Shown here: positions 1 through 7,513 of the stretch, in pieces
Position numbering within the stretch: position 1 is the first letter of the stretch
Layout: each line of letters starts with the position of its first letter
Assembly (NCBI GenBank): GCA_964450865.1
Contig: CAYVHB010000003.1
Coordinates: forward strand, 1-64,000
Direction: 5' to 3'
Source: CAYVHB01 sp964450865
Lineage (GTDB): Bacteria > Bacillota > Clostridia > Saccharofermentanales > UBA5734
DNA length: 64,000 nucleotides
Made by a program: the position numbers and the translations under genes
Notes under the pieces: model-generated
Database searches by the model: none
What the model saw: the letters and a program-made list of their open reading frames with translations, nothing else
Told to the model about the DNA's origin: nothing

Positions 1-901
1 CATCGACGGACAGCGTTTGTGGGAAGAGGAAACCGCCATCCCGACTCGCCTGGTAACCTGGCCCTGGTATCAGGATACCCAGGATACCCAGTCATTTCTC
101 AGGCAGCATCTGGCTGGCCGCAGGATCGTGTCCGATACCGGCCTGCTTGATACAGCCAATGTGCAGCAGGATCTGGTTGACCTGCGACTGCAGCTGGATG
201 AGCCGGACCAGGTGAGCTACCGGTCCATTGGCTTGCAATGTGCCGGCGTGGTCGAATCCGTCTGTCGCGAAGCCCGGCCGGGCCAGACAGAACGCCAGAT
301 TGCAGTGGCCGTGCAGGCCCGCTGTCTGCAGCAGGGCATCAGTCCCAATTGTGTCCTGGTTGGCGGCGATGAGCGCATCTTCCGCTATCGCCACCCGATG
401 CCAACCGACAAGGTCATTGATAAAAGCCTGATGGTCGTCCTGGGCGGCGAGAAGAACGGCCTGAATATCAGCCTGACGCGGTTTGTTTATTTCGCGGCGC
501 CAACTGCGGCATATCTGCAGAAATTTCGCAAGACCCAGACGATTTTCGCGCAAATGCAGGCTTTAACAACCGCCGGCCGCACTTATCAGGACTTTTTTGG
601 CCGGGTCATCCAGCTCTACGCCGAGGCTGGATACGCCGGCGAATGGGTCTTGCATCATCAGGGCGGCCCGACCGGCTACGCTTGCCGGGAAAAGATCATC
701 ACCCCTGCAACAGATGGCATGATCGCTGTTGACCAGGCCTTTGCCTGGAATCCGACCATCACGGGAACAAAATGCGAGGAAACGACCTTGTTGACCACAA
801 AGGGCCTGGAAATCCTGACCCGGACACCCGACTGGCCGGTCACAATCATCCAGACCGATATCGGTGATGTTTCGGTCGCGGACATACTGGTCCGGACCTG
901 A
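1..901 (+). CDS. M24 family (Xaa-Pro peptidase-like) protein, 5' truncated by window
   Basis: The reading frame is open to the window edge, so the true start lies upstream; the first internal start-like codon is TTG at 17. The C-terminal two thirds has the pitta-bread layout of M24 proteins (creatinase/aminopeptidase P fold), with a TERQIAVAVQ helix region, a histidine-rich HHQGGPTGY loop and a C-terminal KCEETTLLTTKGLE segment. In active M24 enzymes the first two metal ligands are Asp residues in a DxG...SDxTR-like stretch. Here that stretch reads VVLGGEKNGLNISLTR, so both Asp ligands appear replaced. Only the late Glu region looks kept. I infer a non-catalytic or altered member of the family. 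It converges on the NUDIX gene. Confidence 0.7.
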   Translation, partial: IDGQRLWEEETAIPTRLVTWPWYQDTQDTQSFLRQHLAGRRIVSDTGLLDTANVQQDLVDLRLQLDEPDQVSYRSIGLQCAGVVESVCREARPGQTERQIAVAVQARCLQQGISPNCVLVGGDERIFRYRHPMPTDKVIDKSLMVVLGGEKNGLNISLTRFVYFAAPTAAYLQKFRKTQTIFAQMQALTTAGRTYQDFFGRVIQLYAEAGYAGEWVLHHQGGPTGYACREKIITPATDGMIAVDQAFAWNPTITGTKCEETTLLTTKGLEILTRTPDWPVTIIQTDIGDVSVADILVRT

Positions 902-951
902 CCTTGCAGTGCGCAATGGATGATCGCGCCTTGCCAGCACCCCAAACATCA

Positions 952-1458
952 CTAAATCATGCTGTCCCACTGTGTCAGGGCGGTCCAGGTAATCCGGGCG
1001 CCTTGCGGTGAATCGACGACCGCCCCGAGCCAGACATCAGATGCCTGGCCGGGGGCGGCCAGATAATGGTCCAGCGTCAGCCGGATTGGCTCAGCCATCA
1101 GCCGGTCGAGCACCTGTCCAGCTGGAATCCAGTATAATTCGCCCTCATCGGAGGCCTGGACCTCAGGCTTCAACGCCTTGCCAAAGTAGAAGTAATTGAG
1201 AACAATTTCTGACTGGCTGTGCCGGACCACGATGTACCGTAGTGACAGTTCAGCTAAATCAGCGGCCTGCAAGCCGGTTTCTTCACCAATTTCGCGCAGG
1301 CAGGCCGCATATGGATCATTGAGTTCAGCCGGCTCGAGATGTCCGCCGACACCGTACCAGTAACCCGGTGCGATGCGGCGCGTCTCCGAACGCTTGCTGA
1401 GCAGGAAGTCATCACCGTAACGTAAAAAGGCGGTCGTAACATTACGCAATCTGATCAT
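952..1458 (-). CDS. NUDIX hydrolase
   Basis: A 168-residue protein with a NUDIX box, GGHLEPAEL...LREIGEETGL, near residues 38-63. The spacing between the first Glu and the RE pair is about two residues longer than the textbook GX5EX7REUXEEXGU pattern, but the REIGEE core that binds the divalent metal is intact. NUDIX enzymes hydrolyse nucleoside diphosphates linked to another moiety; the substrate cannot be told here. The ATG at 1458 overlaps the stop codon of the upstream crtO-like gene (ATGA) and follows a clear CAGGAGG ribosome site, so the two are translationally coupled. Confidence 0.85.
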   Translation of the reverse strand: MIRLRNVTTAFLRYGDDFLLSKRSETRRIAPGYWYGVGGHLEPAELNDPYAACLREIGEETGLQAADLAELSLRYIVVRHSQSEIVLNYFYFGKALKPEVQASDEGELYWIPAGQVLDRLMAEPIRLTLDHYLAAPGQASDVWLGAVVDSPQGARITWTALTQWDSMI

Positions 1459-2057
1459 GGCAACCTCCTGGAATGGCTGTCGGGTCTCCTCAGTGACTGT
1501 TGGTTCTCCTCAGTGACTGTTGGTTCTGGTGCCATTTTACCGGCTACCAGCTCCGCACGCATCATTTTTTCCAGGATTCGGTGCACCCGGGGTCGATTGT
1601 AGCGCTGGGCGATGATGCAGGGACCATTGATCACAAGCGCATAAACCAGCATGATGCCGATCACCTCCGGCGGGGCAAACAGGCCAAAGACCCAGAAAGG
1701 CATGATGGCCAGCCAGTGTGACAGCTCACCCCGGCATGATTCGATCTGGAAGCGTCGCAGGCTGACCGGAGAAAGATTGTCAAGTTTTTTCTTGCGGTAG
1801 CCATTTTTAAGAACGGCTCCACCATCCGGCAGCCACTGTTTCCAGACATGAACCTTGAGAACCCGATTATAGACCCGGCCATCGTCTTCCCAGCCGTGCG
1901 AACGAAAGAAAAAACGTTCCGGATCAAAAAAGCGATCCGGGATCTTCAGGCAGATGAACGCCGCCAGGGTTTGCAGCAAGCCCCAGATAACAATACTGAG
2001 CATGATCGCCTGGATTGATGACAGTTCGATGATCCGCATATTCACCTGCTCAACCAT
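1455..2057 (-). CDS. CrtO-like glycosyl-carotenoid acyltransferase family protein
   Basis: A 200-residue membrane protein resembling staphylococcal CrtO, glycosyl-4,4'-diaponeurosporenoate acyltransferase. Shared landmarks are an N-terminal hydrophobic segment followed by KIPDRFFDPERFFF, the RGELSHWLAIMPF segment, and a second hydrophobic stretch ending in IIAQRYNRPRVHRIL. In Staphylococcus this enzyme adds the fatty acyl tail in staphyloxanthin synthesis. The upstream neighbour is a CrtQ-like glycosyltransferase, as expected for the pair, but no crtM, crtN or crtP is in this window, so the lipid acceptor is unknown. The last ~20 residues are encoded by a 20-bp tandem repeat. An ATG at 2039 preceded by AGGTGA is an alternative start. 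Confidence 0.75.
   Translation of the reverse strand: MVEQVNMRIIELSSIQAIMLSIVIWGLLQTLAAFICLKIPDRFFDPERFFFRSHGWEDDGRVYNRVLKVHVWKQWLPDGGAVLKNGYRKKKLDNLSPVSLRRFQIESCRGELSHWLAIMPFWVFGLFAPPEVIGIMLVYALVINGPCIIAQRYNRPRVHRILEKMMRAELVAGKMAPEPTVTEENQQSLRRPDSHSRRLP
1478..1531. repeat. 20-bp tandem repeat at 3' end of crtO-like gene
   Basis: Two near-identical 20-bp units (1478-1497 and 1498-1517, both containing TCTCCTCAGTGAC) and a partial third (1518-1531). They lie in the last codons of the crtO-like gene and immediately before the NUDIX ribosome site. Confidence 0.8.
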
Positions 2058-2152
2058 TAACTGAAGGCCGCCCGGTCAGTCTGGTCGCCGTCTGCTCTTT
2101 TCTTTGGCATTCGTTCATCGACACCCTTTCAATGATATTAGCATAAACAGCC

Positions 2153-3256
2153 TCAAGGCGTAATCAGACGATCTTTCCAGCGTACCTTGCGATGGAAAAG
2201 CCGCTTGAGCAGCGACCGCAGAAAGATGGCCAGGAAAAGGCTCAGACTAATAGGATACAGGGCAATCGTTTTCAGCCTGAAATTGCCGATTGGCCGCGCA
2301 ATCCGCCACATTTCACAAACCCAGACCCCATACAGTCCTGCAAATACCAGGCTGTCCCGCCAATGTCCGGTCAACAGAGCCGCCAGCCAATAGAGCGGCG
2401 CAGCCGTGCAGCCAGTCACAAACAGGCCGACCATTACAAGGGTCAGCCAGGGCGTGTGGGCTGCACCCGCTGCGAAATTTTTCGTCCAGCCATCGAGCAA
2501 CTGCCTGAAGCCATGGCCATACATCCGAAATGAAATGGCATCGCCACCCAGGAATACGCGAAACGGCAGGCGCTGCTTTTTCAGGACCTGGCCGAGTGAA
2601 ATGTCATCAACAATGCTGGTATGAATGGCTGCATGACCACCAATTGCTTCATAATCAGCACGGCTGATCAGGATCACGGGGCCGGACAGGCCGGTATGCT
2701 GCGGCCGGGGCAGGCCCAGACCGTTGGCAGCCACCTGCACCAGATTGAAGAGGCAGGAATATTGTTCATAATGCCGCTGCATCTGATGGTAAGGCTGAAC
2801 GGAAATTGTACACGCGTATTGAAGATAAACCCGTAGCAGCCGTAAGATCGCATCAGGAGCGAGGCGAACATCGGCATCGAGGAAAAGCAACAGTTCGCCG
2901 CTGGCCTGCTCAGCACCTTGCTGGCAAGCCCACGATTTCCCAATCCAATCAGGCGGCTTGTCCCGCAGCGAAATGACTTTCGCGCCAAAACGGCGGGCGA
3001 TGGCGGCAGTCTGATCGGTCGACGCGTCATCGACGCAAATAATCTCGGCCGGCAACTGAACCTGACTCTGCAAATCAGCCAGTAGTAAAGGCAGATTATC
3101 AGCCTCATTACGGGCCGGGATGATAACGGTTAACGGGATGGAGAGTCGCGGTTCGTCCCCCACCGCAGCAGGCGACGATAGCAGGGGGAAGCGGCTGAAC
3201 AATAGCCGGCTGGCCGCCAGACCGGCCGTTATGCTGACTAATCCGGCAATCAACAT
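2153..3256 (-). CDS. CrtQ-like glycosyltransferase family 2
   Basis: A 367-residue GT2 family protein. After an N-terminal membrane segment the GT-A domain opens with LTVIIPARNEADNLP, continues with VDDASTDQT, and has the DXD-type metal site LLFLDADVRL. SVQPYHQMQRHYEQYS, GPVILISRADYEAIGGH and a FRMYGHGFRQLLDGWTKN segment match the staphylococcal 4,4'-diaponeurosporenoate glycosyltransferase CrtQ rather than generic GT2 enzymes. Two or three C-terminal membrane segments follow. It probably glycosylates a lipid carboxylate that the adjacent CrtO-like enzyme then acylates. A 95-bp gap separates it from that gene. The ATG at 3256 has only a weak ribosome site. Confidence 0.75.
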   Translation of the reverse strand: MLIAGLVSITAGLAASRLLFSRFPLLSSPAAVGDEPRLSIPLTVIIPARNEADNLPLLLADLQSQVQLPAEIICVDDASTDQTAAIARRFGAKVISLRDKPPDWIGKSWACQQGAEQASGELLLFLDADVRLAPDAILRLLRVYLQYACTISVQPYHQMQRHYEQYSCLFNLVQVAANGLGLPRPQHTGLSGPVILISRADYEAIGGHAAIHTSIVDDISLGQVLKKQRLPFRVFLGGDAISFRMYGHGFRQLLDGWTKNFAAGAAHTPWLTLVMVGLFVTGCTAAPLYWLAALLTGHWRDSLVFAGLYGVWVCEMWRIARPIGNFRLKTIALYPISLSLFLAIFLRSLLKRLFHRKVRWKDRLITP

Positions 3257-3348
3257 GAATCACACCCATCATCTAACATTGGTCACACCTGCCATTTAAT
3301 GAAGCGTATTAAGCCTGATCTGGTTTCATTCAGGCCGCGCGAATAAAC

Positions 3349-3383
3349 AAAAAACCCCCAAAGCCTACAGCCTCAGGGGTTCT
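3349..3383 (-). terminator. Rho-independent terminator left behind at the left element junction
   Basis: Read on the minus strand, AACCCCTGAGGC pairs with GCTTTGGGGGTT around a short loop and is followed by six T. It sits directly downstream of the displaced tRNA 3' end (3385-3430) and is probably the original chromosomal terminator of tRNA-Arg. Confidence 0.7.
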
Positions 3384-3384
3384 A

Positions 3385-3430
3385 ATGGCGCACCCGGCAG
3401 AGATCGAATCCACAACCTTCTGATCCGTAG
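3385..3430 (-). repeat. Left attachment-site repeat (displaced 3' end of tRNA-Arg)
   Basis: These 46 bp are identical to 19671-19716, which forms the 3' part of the intact tRNA-Arg gene including CCA. They mark the left end of the integrated element; identity ends sharply on both sides. Confidence 0.92.
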
Positions 3431-3527
3431 CTAGCTTTTTTCCCTGAGCCCGCGTGTATTGGTAGCCGGCAAACCCCGTTTTAACGGGATTCTAAGGCAT
3501 TGTCATTTGTTAATTCCAGGTCCCAAC

Positions 3528-3567
3528 AGCCCATTGTGGGCTATCACAGCCCACAAATAGCCCACAA
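3528..3567. promoter_or_regulatory. Left integrase arm-type sites
   Basis: A palindrome AGCCCA-TTG-TGGGCT (3528-3542) is followed by two direct copies of AGCCCACAA at 3548 and 3559, 11 bp apart. The same 20-bp double motif recurs at 19563-19582 near the other end. Placement at both ends, inside the attachment repeats, fits arm-type binding by the integrase N-terminal domain. Confidence 0.6.
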
Positions 3568-3890
3568 ATTTTTGGTCCTATAAACCGGACAATTACCATC
3601 ACAATCAGCCCGTCAAATTTTGGGAAATCATTTGCCACGACATCTCGCTAGTCTGTTATTGCTTCAAAGATCTCATTGGCAAGGAGATTGTATACCTGTC
3701 TTTTCCGGGAATAGAATGGATGGGTTTGACATTAGTCAAGCAATTATAACCCATATCAATCATTAAAACATGATTTTTTGACAAATTTGAGTTATAATTG
3801 CAGGCAATGATCGCAGGTATCATTTGGTTGTATTTGGCTTTATGTGGCATTTGCGTATCAATTTGACAGACCTCGCAACAAACACTCCCT

Positions 3891-3918
3891 ATCAAGCCGG
3901 TTAAGCAGCCGGCTTGAT
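3891..3918. promoter_or_regulatory. Perfect 10-bp inverted repeat upstream of the helicase gene
   Basis: ATCAAGCCGG (3891-3900) and CCGGCTTGAT (3909-3918) flank an 8-nt loop, followed by TTTTGCT. It could be a terminator shielding the operon from upstream transcription, an attenuator, or a dimeric operator. It lies about 75 bp before the preferred GTG start. Confidence 0.55.
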
Positions 3919-3991
3919 TTTGCTATGTTAGGTTATGCAAGGAAGCCATCCCTTTCGTTATCTCAATTCAGTTGTGTCAGGGGGGATCGAT

Positions 3992-6900
3992 GTGGCTCAG
4001 CTTGAACAAATTGTGGTCGGCCGCACCATCAGGGGCGTGGCGGGTCATGAACCCATAAGCGTAGTCGCTGTCAAGTGGTTTGGCAACTCTGGTATCGAGC
4101 TGACCTATAAGACCAGCGACGGCCGAGTCCACAATCAGCTGCTTTTTCGCGACGCTGAATCAAGCATCGAGGTTCTCAATGACCAGCTACCATGGAGTTT
4201 TGACGCGGACGGCTCGTTGTTGCGCCTGGTGTCAGAAGCATACCGGATCCAGCTGGCACACCTGTTTGATCCCTACCTCGCTGTCCATACTTCAGCGATC
4301 GAACCGCTCCCTCATCAAATATCAGCGGTGTATCAGGAAATGCTGCCCCGTTTGCCGTTGCGCTACGTTCTGGCCGATGATCCAGGGGCAGGCAAGACGA
4401 TCATGACCGGGCTCCTGCTCAAGGAGCTCATCATTCGCGGTGATCTCAAGCGCTGCATGATCGTTTCTCCCGGCAATCTGGCCGAGCAATGGCAGGATGA
4501 ATTGTACCGGAAATTCAATTTAAGGTTTGAGATCCTGACCAACGACAAGATCGAGGCTGCTGTTACCGGCAATATTTTCACGGAGACCAATCTTTGTATC
4601 GTCCGTCTAGATAAACTGGCCCGCAACGACACGATCCAGGCCAAACTGCAGGTAACGGACTGGGACCTGATTGTTTGTGATGAAGCGCACAAGATGTCTG
4701 CAACCATATGGGGCGGCGAGATCAAATACACCCGCCGGTTCCAGCTCGGCAAACTGTTATCCAATATCACCCGGCACTTCCTGCTCCTGACAGCCACGCC
4801 CCACAACGGAAAGGACGAAGATTTCCAGCTGTTCATGTCCCTGATCGATCCGGATCGGTTCGAAGGTGTGGTGCGGTCCAGCAACCAGTCGATTGATGTT
4901 TCCGACGTCATGCGCCGCCTGGTCAAGGAAGAACTCCTGAAGTTTGACGGGACCCCGCTTTTCCCTGAACGAAAAGCCTATACGGTCAACTATGATCTCT
5001 CGCCCATGGAGGCCCGGCTTTACAGCGCGGTTACGGAGTATGTCCAGCAGGAATTCAACCGGGCTGACCAATTGAACAACGAGCACAAGACAACCGTCGG
5101 CTTCGCCCTGACCGTCTTGCAGCGGCGTCTGGCTTCATCGCCAGAGGCTATTTATCAATCGCTGCGCCGCAGACGGGAACGACTGGAAAATCGCCTGGCG
5201 GAGGAGAAGCTAGGAAAACGGGCTGTAACCTCACGTATTGTTCTCGAATTTACCGACTTGATCGATGAGGTCGAGGATATCCCCAGCAGCGAGCTGGAAG
5301 AGGCTGAAGAGGAGATCGTCGATCAGTCTTCAGCAGCCGCGACAATCATCGAGCTGGAAGCAGAGATCACAACATTGAAAGGGCTGGAGCGGCTGGCTAA
5401 CGATGTGCGCATGAGCGGATTTGACCGCAAATGGGACGAACTCTCCAGCTTGCTGCAGGACGATCCGACGATGTTCAGCCCACTCGGTCAGCGGGAAAAG
5501 CTGATCATCTTCACGGAGCACCGGGATACTCTCCATTATCTTGCAGCGAAAATCCGCTCCTTATTTGGGAACGATGAGTCTGTGGTCACCATCCACGGCG
5601 GGATGCTGCGGGATGATCGGCGCAAGGTCGAAACGCTCTTCAAGCAGGATGTGAATGTCCGTCTGCTGGTCGCTACGGATGCGGCTGGCGAGGGTATCAA
5701 CCTGCAACGAGCCCATCTGATGGTCAATTACGACCTGCCCTGGAATCCCAACCGTCTCGAACAACGATTTGGCCGCGTCCACCGGATAGGCCAAACGGAA
5801 GTTTGCCACCTGTGGAATCTGGTCGCTAAAGAAACCCGCGAAGGCGCAGTCTTTCAGCGGCTGTTCGCCAAGCTGGAAGAAGAACGGGCTGCGCTGGGTG
5901 GCAAGGTGTTTGACATACTCGGCAAACTGACCTTTGATAATAAGCCATTACGCGAGCTGCTGGTAGAAGCAATTCGCTACGGTAATCTGCCAGAAGTACG
6001 TGATCGGCTCAATAAAGTGGTGGACCATTCCATGGATCGCCAGGCGATACAGACTCTGCTGGCAGATCAGGCCCTGACAGAGGACACGATGGACGTCCAC
6101 AAGGTCATGGCCATCCGTGAAGAAATGGAGCGCCTGGAAGCTCATAAACTCCAGCCCCACTTCGTTGAGGCGTTCTTTATTGAGGCCTTTCAACAGATCG
6201 GTGGACTCATCCGCAAACGTGAGGGCGGCCGATATGAAATCACAACTGTGCCTTTCGCAATACGCAACCGCGACATGCAGATCGGCTTTGGCGAACCGGT
6301 ATTGAAGCGCTATGAGCGCGTCTGCTTCGATCAGGCAAGCAGTAATCTGCCTGGCCAGACCCCGGCCCTGCTGCTCAGCCCCGGTCACCCATTGCTGCAA
6401 GCGACGATTGATCTGGTCCGTGAACGCAATGTAGACGTGCTGAAGCGCGGCGCCACATTAATCGATGAGCAGGATCCGGGTGAAGATATTCGCGTTCTGT
6501 TCTACATCGAGGATACGATTCAGGACGGAAAAATCCTGCCGGATGGCCAACGCCGCATTATTTCCAAACGAATGCATTTTATCGAACTCAAGGAATCCGG
6601 ACAGGCTGTCAATGCTGGATATGCCCCCTATCTGGACTATCGGCCAGTGACTGAAGCGGAAAATGCGGTCATTCGACCTTCCATCCAGACACAGCGCTGG
6701 TTAACCAGTGACATCGAAGAAATGGCCAGCGCCTATGCGATCGCCAATCTGATCCCGGCTCATCTCGCTGAAGTCCGTCGGCATCGGATTGAGATGGCTG
6801 ACAAGACGTCTAAAGCGGTAAAGGATCGTCTGACTAGCGAGATCCAGTACTGGGATTTCCGCGCCGCCGATCTCAGACAGAAGGAAGCTGCCGGCAAGGC

Positions 6901-7504
6901 CAACAGCAAGCTCAATTCCAGGCTGGCGGAGCGCAGGGCTGAGGAATTGGCGGCCCGAATGCAGAAACGCCTGGATGAACTGGAAACCGAAAAGCAGGTG
7001 TCAGCGCTGCCACCCGCTATCATCGGCGGGGCCCTGATCATCCCGCAGGGCCTGCTGAACAGATTGACCGGTCAAGTCGATCCGGAGGTTGGTCTCTTTT
7101 CTGAGGAACGTCGGGCGATTGAACTGGCTGCCATGCGTGCAGTCATGAGTATTGAAGTCTCCCTCGGAAACAAGCCAAGAGATGTCAGCCTGCAGAAGAT
7201 CGGCTTTGATGTCGAATCGGTCATTCCGGATGAAAACAGACACGGTGGCCCTTGCCTGCGGTTCATTGAAGTCAAAGGCCGGACCAAGGGCGCGACCACG
7301 GTAACGGTCAGCAAGAATGAGATCCTGACCGCTCTCAATAAACCTGATGAATTTATCCTGGCGATCGTGGAAGTCGATGGAAATCAAGTGAACACGGTCT
7401 ATGCAAAAAAGCCCTTCAGAACAGCACCGGATTTTGGGGCGACCAGTGTCAACTATGACATCGCCGATTTGCTGGAATCAGCCGAAATTGAGCTGCAGAA
7501 ATGA
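3992..7504 (+). CDS. SNF2-type helicase with C-terminal DUF3883 domain (DrmD-like)
   Basis: A large superfamily 2 helicase. Motif I is LADDPGAGKTIM, motif II is VCDEAHKM, motif III region is LLTATPHNGK, and the C-terminal RecA lobe has TDAAGEGINLQ and QRFGRVHRIGQ. A coiled-coil-rich middle follows, then a DUF3883-like end with RFIEVKGRTKG. The family is that of DISARM DrmD and related defence helicases that translocate on DNA. I prefer the GTG at 3992: it has an AGGGGGG ribosome site six bases upstream, and family members begin at this LEQIVVG segment. The ATG at 3935 would add 19 residues with a poor ribosome site. It leads an operon with the methylase (9-bp gap) and the ATPase. Confidence 0.85.
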   Translation: MAQLEQIVVGRTIRGVAGHEPISVVAVKWFGNSGIELTYKTSDGRVHNQLLFRDAESSIEVLNDQLPWSFDADGSLLRLVSEAYRIQLAHLFDPYLAVHTSAIEPLPHQISAVYQEMLPRLPLRYVLADDPGAGKTIMTGLLLKELIIRGDLKRCMIVSPGNLAEQWQDELYRKFNLRFEILTNDKIEAAVTGNIFTETNLCIVRLDKLARNDTIQAKLQVTDWDLIVCDEAHKMSATIWGGEIKYTRRFQLGKLLSNITRHFLLLTATPHNGKDEDFQLFMSLIDPDRFEGVVRSSNQSIDVSDVMRRLVKEELLKFDGTPLFPERKAYTVNYDLSPMEARLYSAVTEYVQQEFNRADQLNNEHKTTVGFALTVLQRRLASSPEAIYQSLRRRRERLENRLAEEKLGKRAVTSRIVLEFTDLIDEVEDIPSSELEEAEEEIVDQSSAAATIIELEAEITTLKGLERLANDVRMSGFDRKWDELSSLLQDDPTMFSPLGQREKLIIFTEHRDTLHYLAAKIRSLFGNDESVVTIHGGMLRDDRRKVETLFKQDVNVRLLVATDAAGEGINLQRAHLMVNYDLPWNPNRLEQRFGRVHRIGQTEVCHLWNLVAKETREGAVFQRLFAKLEEERAALGGKVFDILGKLTFDNKPLRELLVEAIRYGNLPEVRDRLNKVVDHSMDRQAIQTLLADQALTEDTMDVHKVMAIREEMERLEAHKLQPHFVEAFFIEAFQQIGGLIRKREGGRYEITTVPFAIRNRDMQIGFGEPVLKRYERVCFDQASSNLPGQTPALLLSPGHPLLQATIDLVRERNVDVLKRGATLIDEQDPGEDIRVLFYIEDTIQDGKILPDGQRRIISKRMHFIELKESGQAVNAGYAPYLDYRPVTEAENAVIRPSIQTQRWLTSDIEEMASAYAIANLIPAHLAEVRRHRIEMADKTSKAVKDRLTSEIQYWDFRAADLRQKEAAGKANSKLNSRLAERRAEELAARMQKRLDELETEKQVSALPPAIIGGALIIPQGLLNRLTGQVDPEVGLFSEERRAIELAAMRAVMSIEVSLGNKPRDVSLQKIGFDVESVIPDENRHGGPCLRFIEVKGRTKGATTVTVSKNEILTALNKPDEFILAIVEVDGNQVNTVYAKKPFRTAPDFGATSVNYDIADLLESAEIELQK

Positions 7505-7513
7505 GGAGAAAGC

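Larger units (their letters stand above)
3431..3934. other. Gene-free left end of the element
   Basis: About 500 bp with no convincing gene. It holds the left integrase arm-type sites (3528-3567), a small CCCGTT-TT-AACGGG palindrome near 3477, an AT-rich stretch (3740-3860) with several TTGACA-like and TATAAT-like hexamers but none at 16-18 bp spacing, and a perfect hairpin at 3891-3918. The promoter of the defence operon is presumably here, but I cannot place it. Confidence 0.6.

Noticed and set aside
3724..3798. TTGACA and TATAAT hexamers upstream of the helicase gene
   Set aside because: The pairs are 9-13 bp apart, not 16-18, so I could not call a promoter with confidence.
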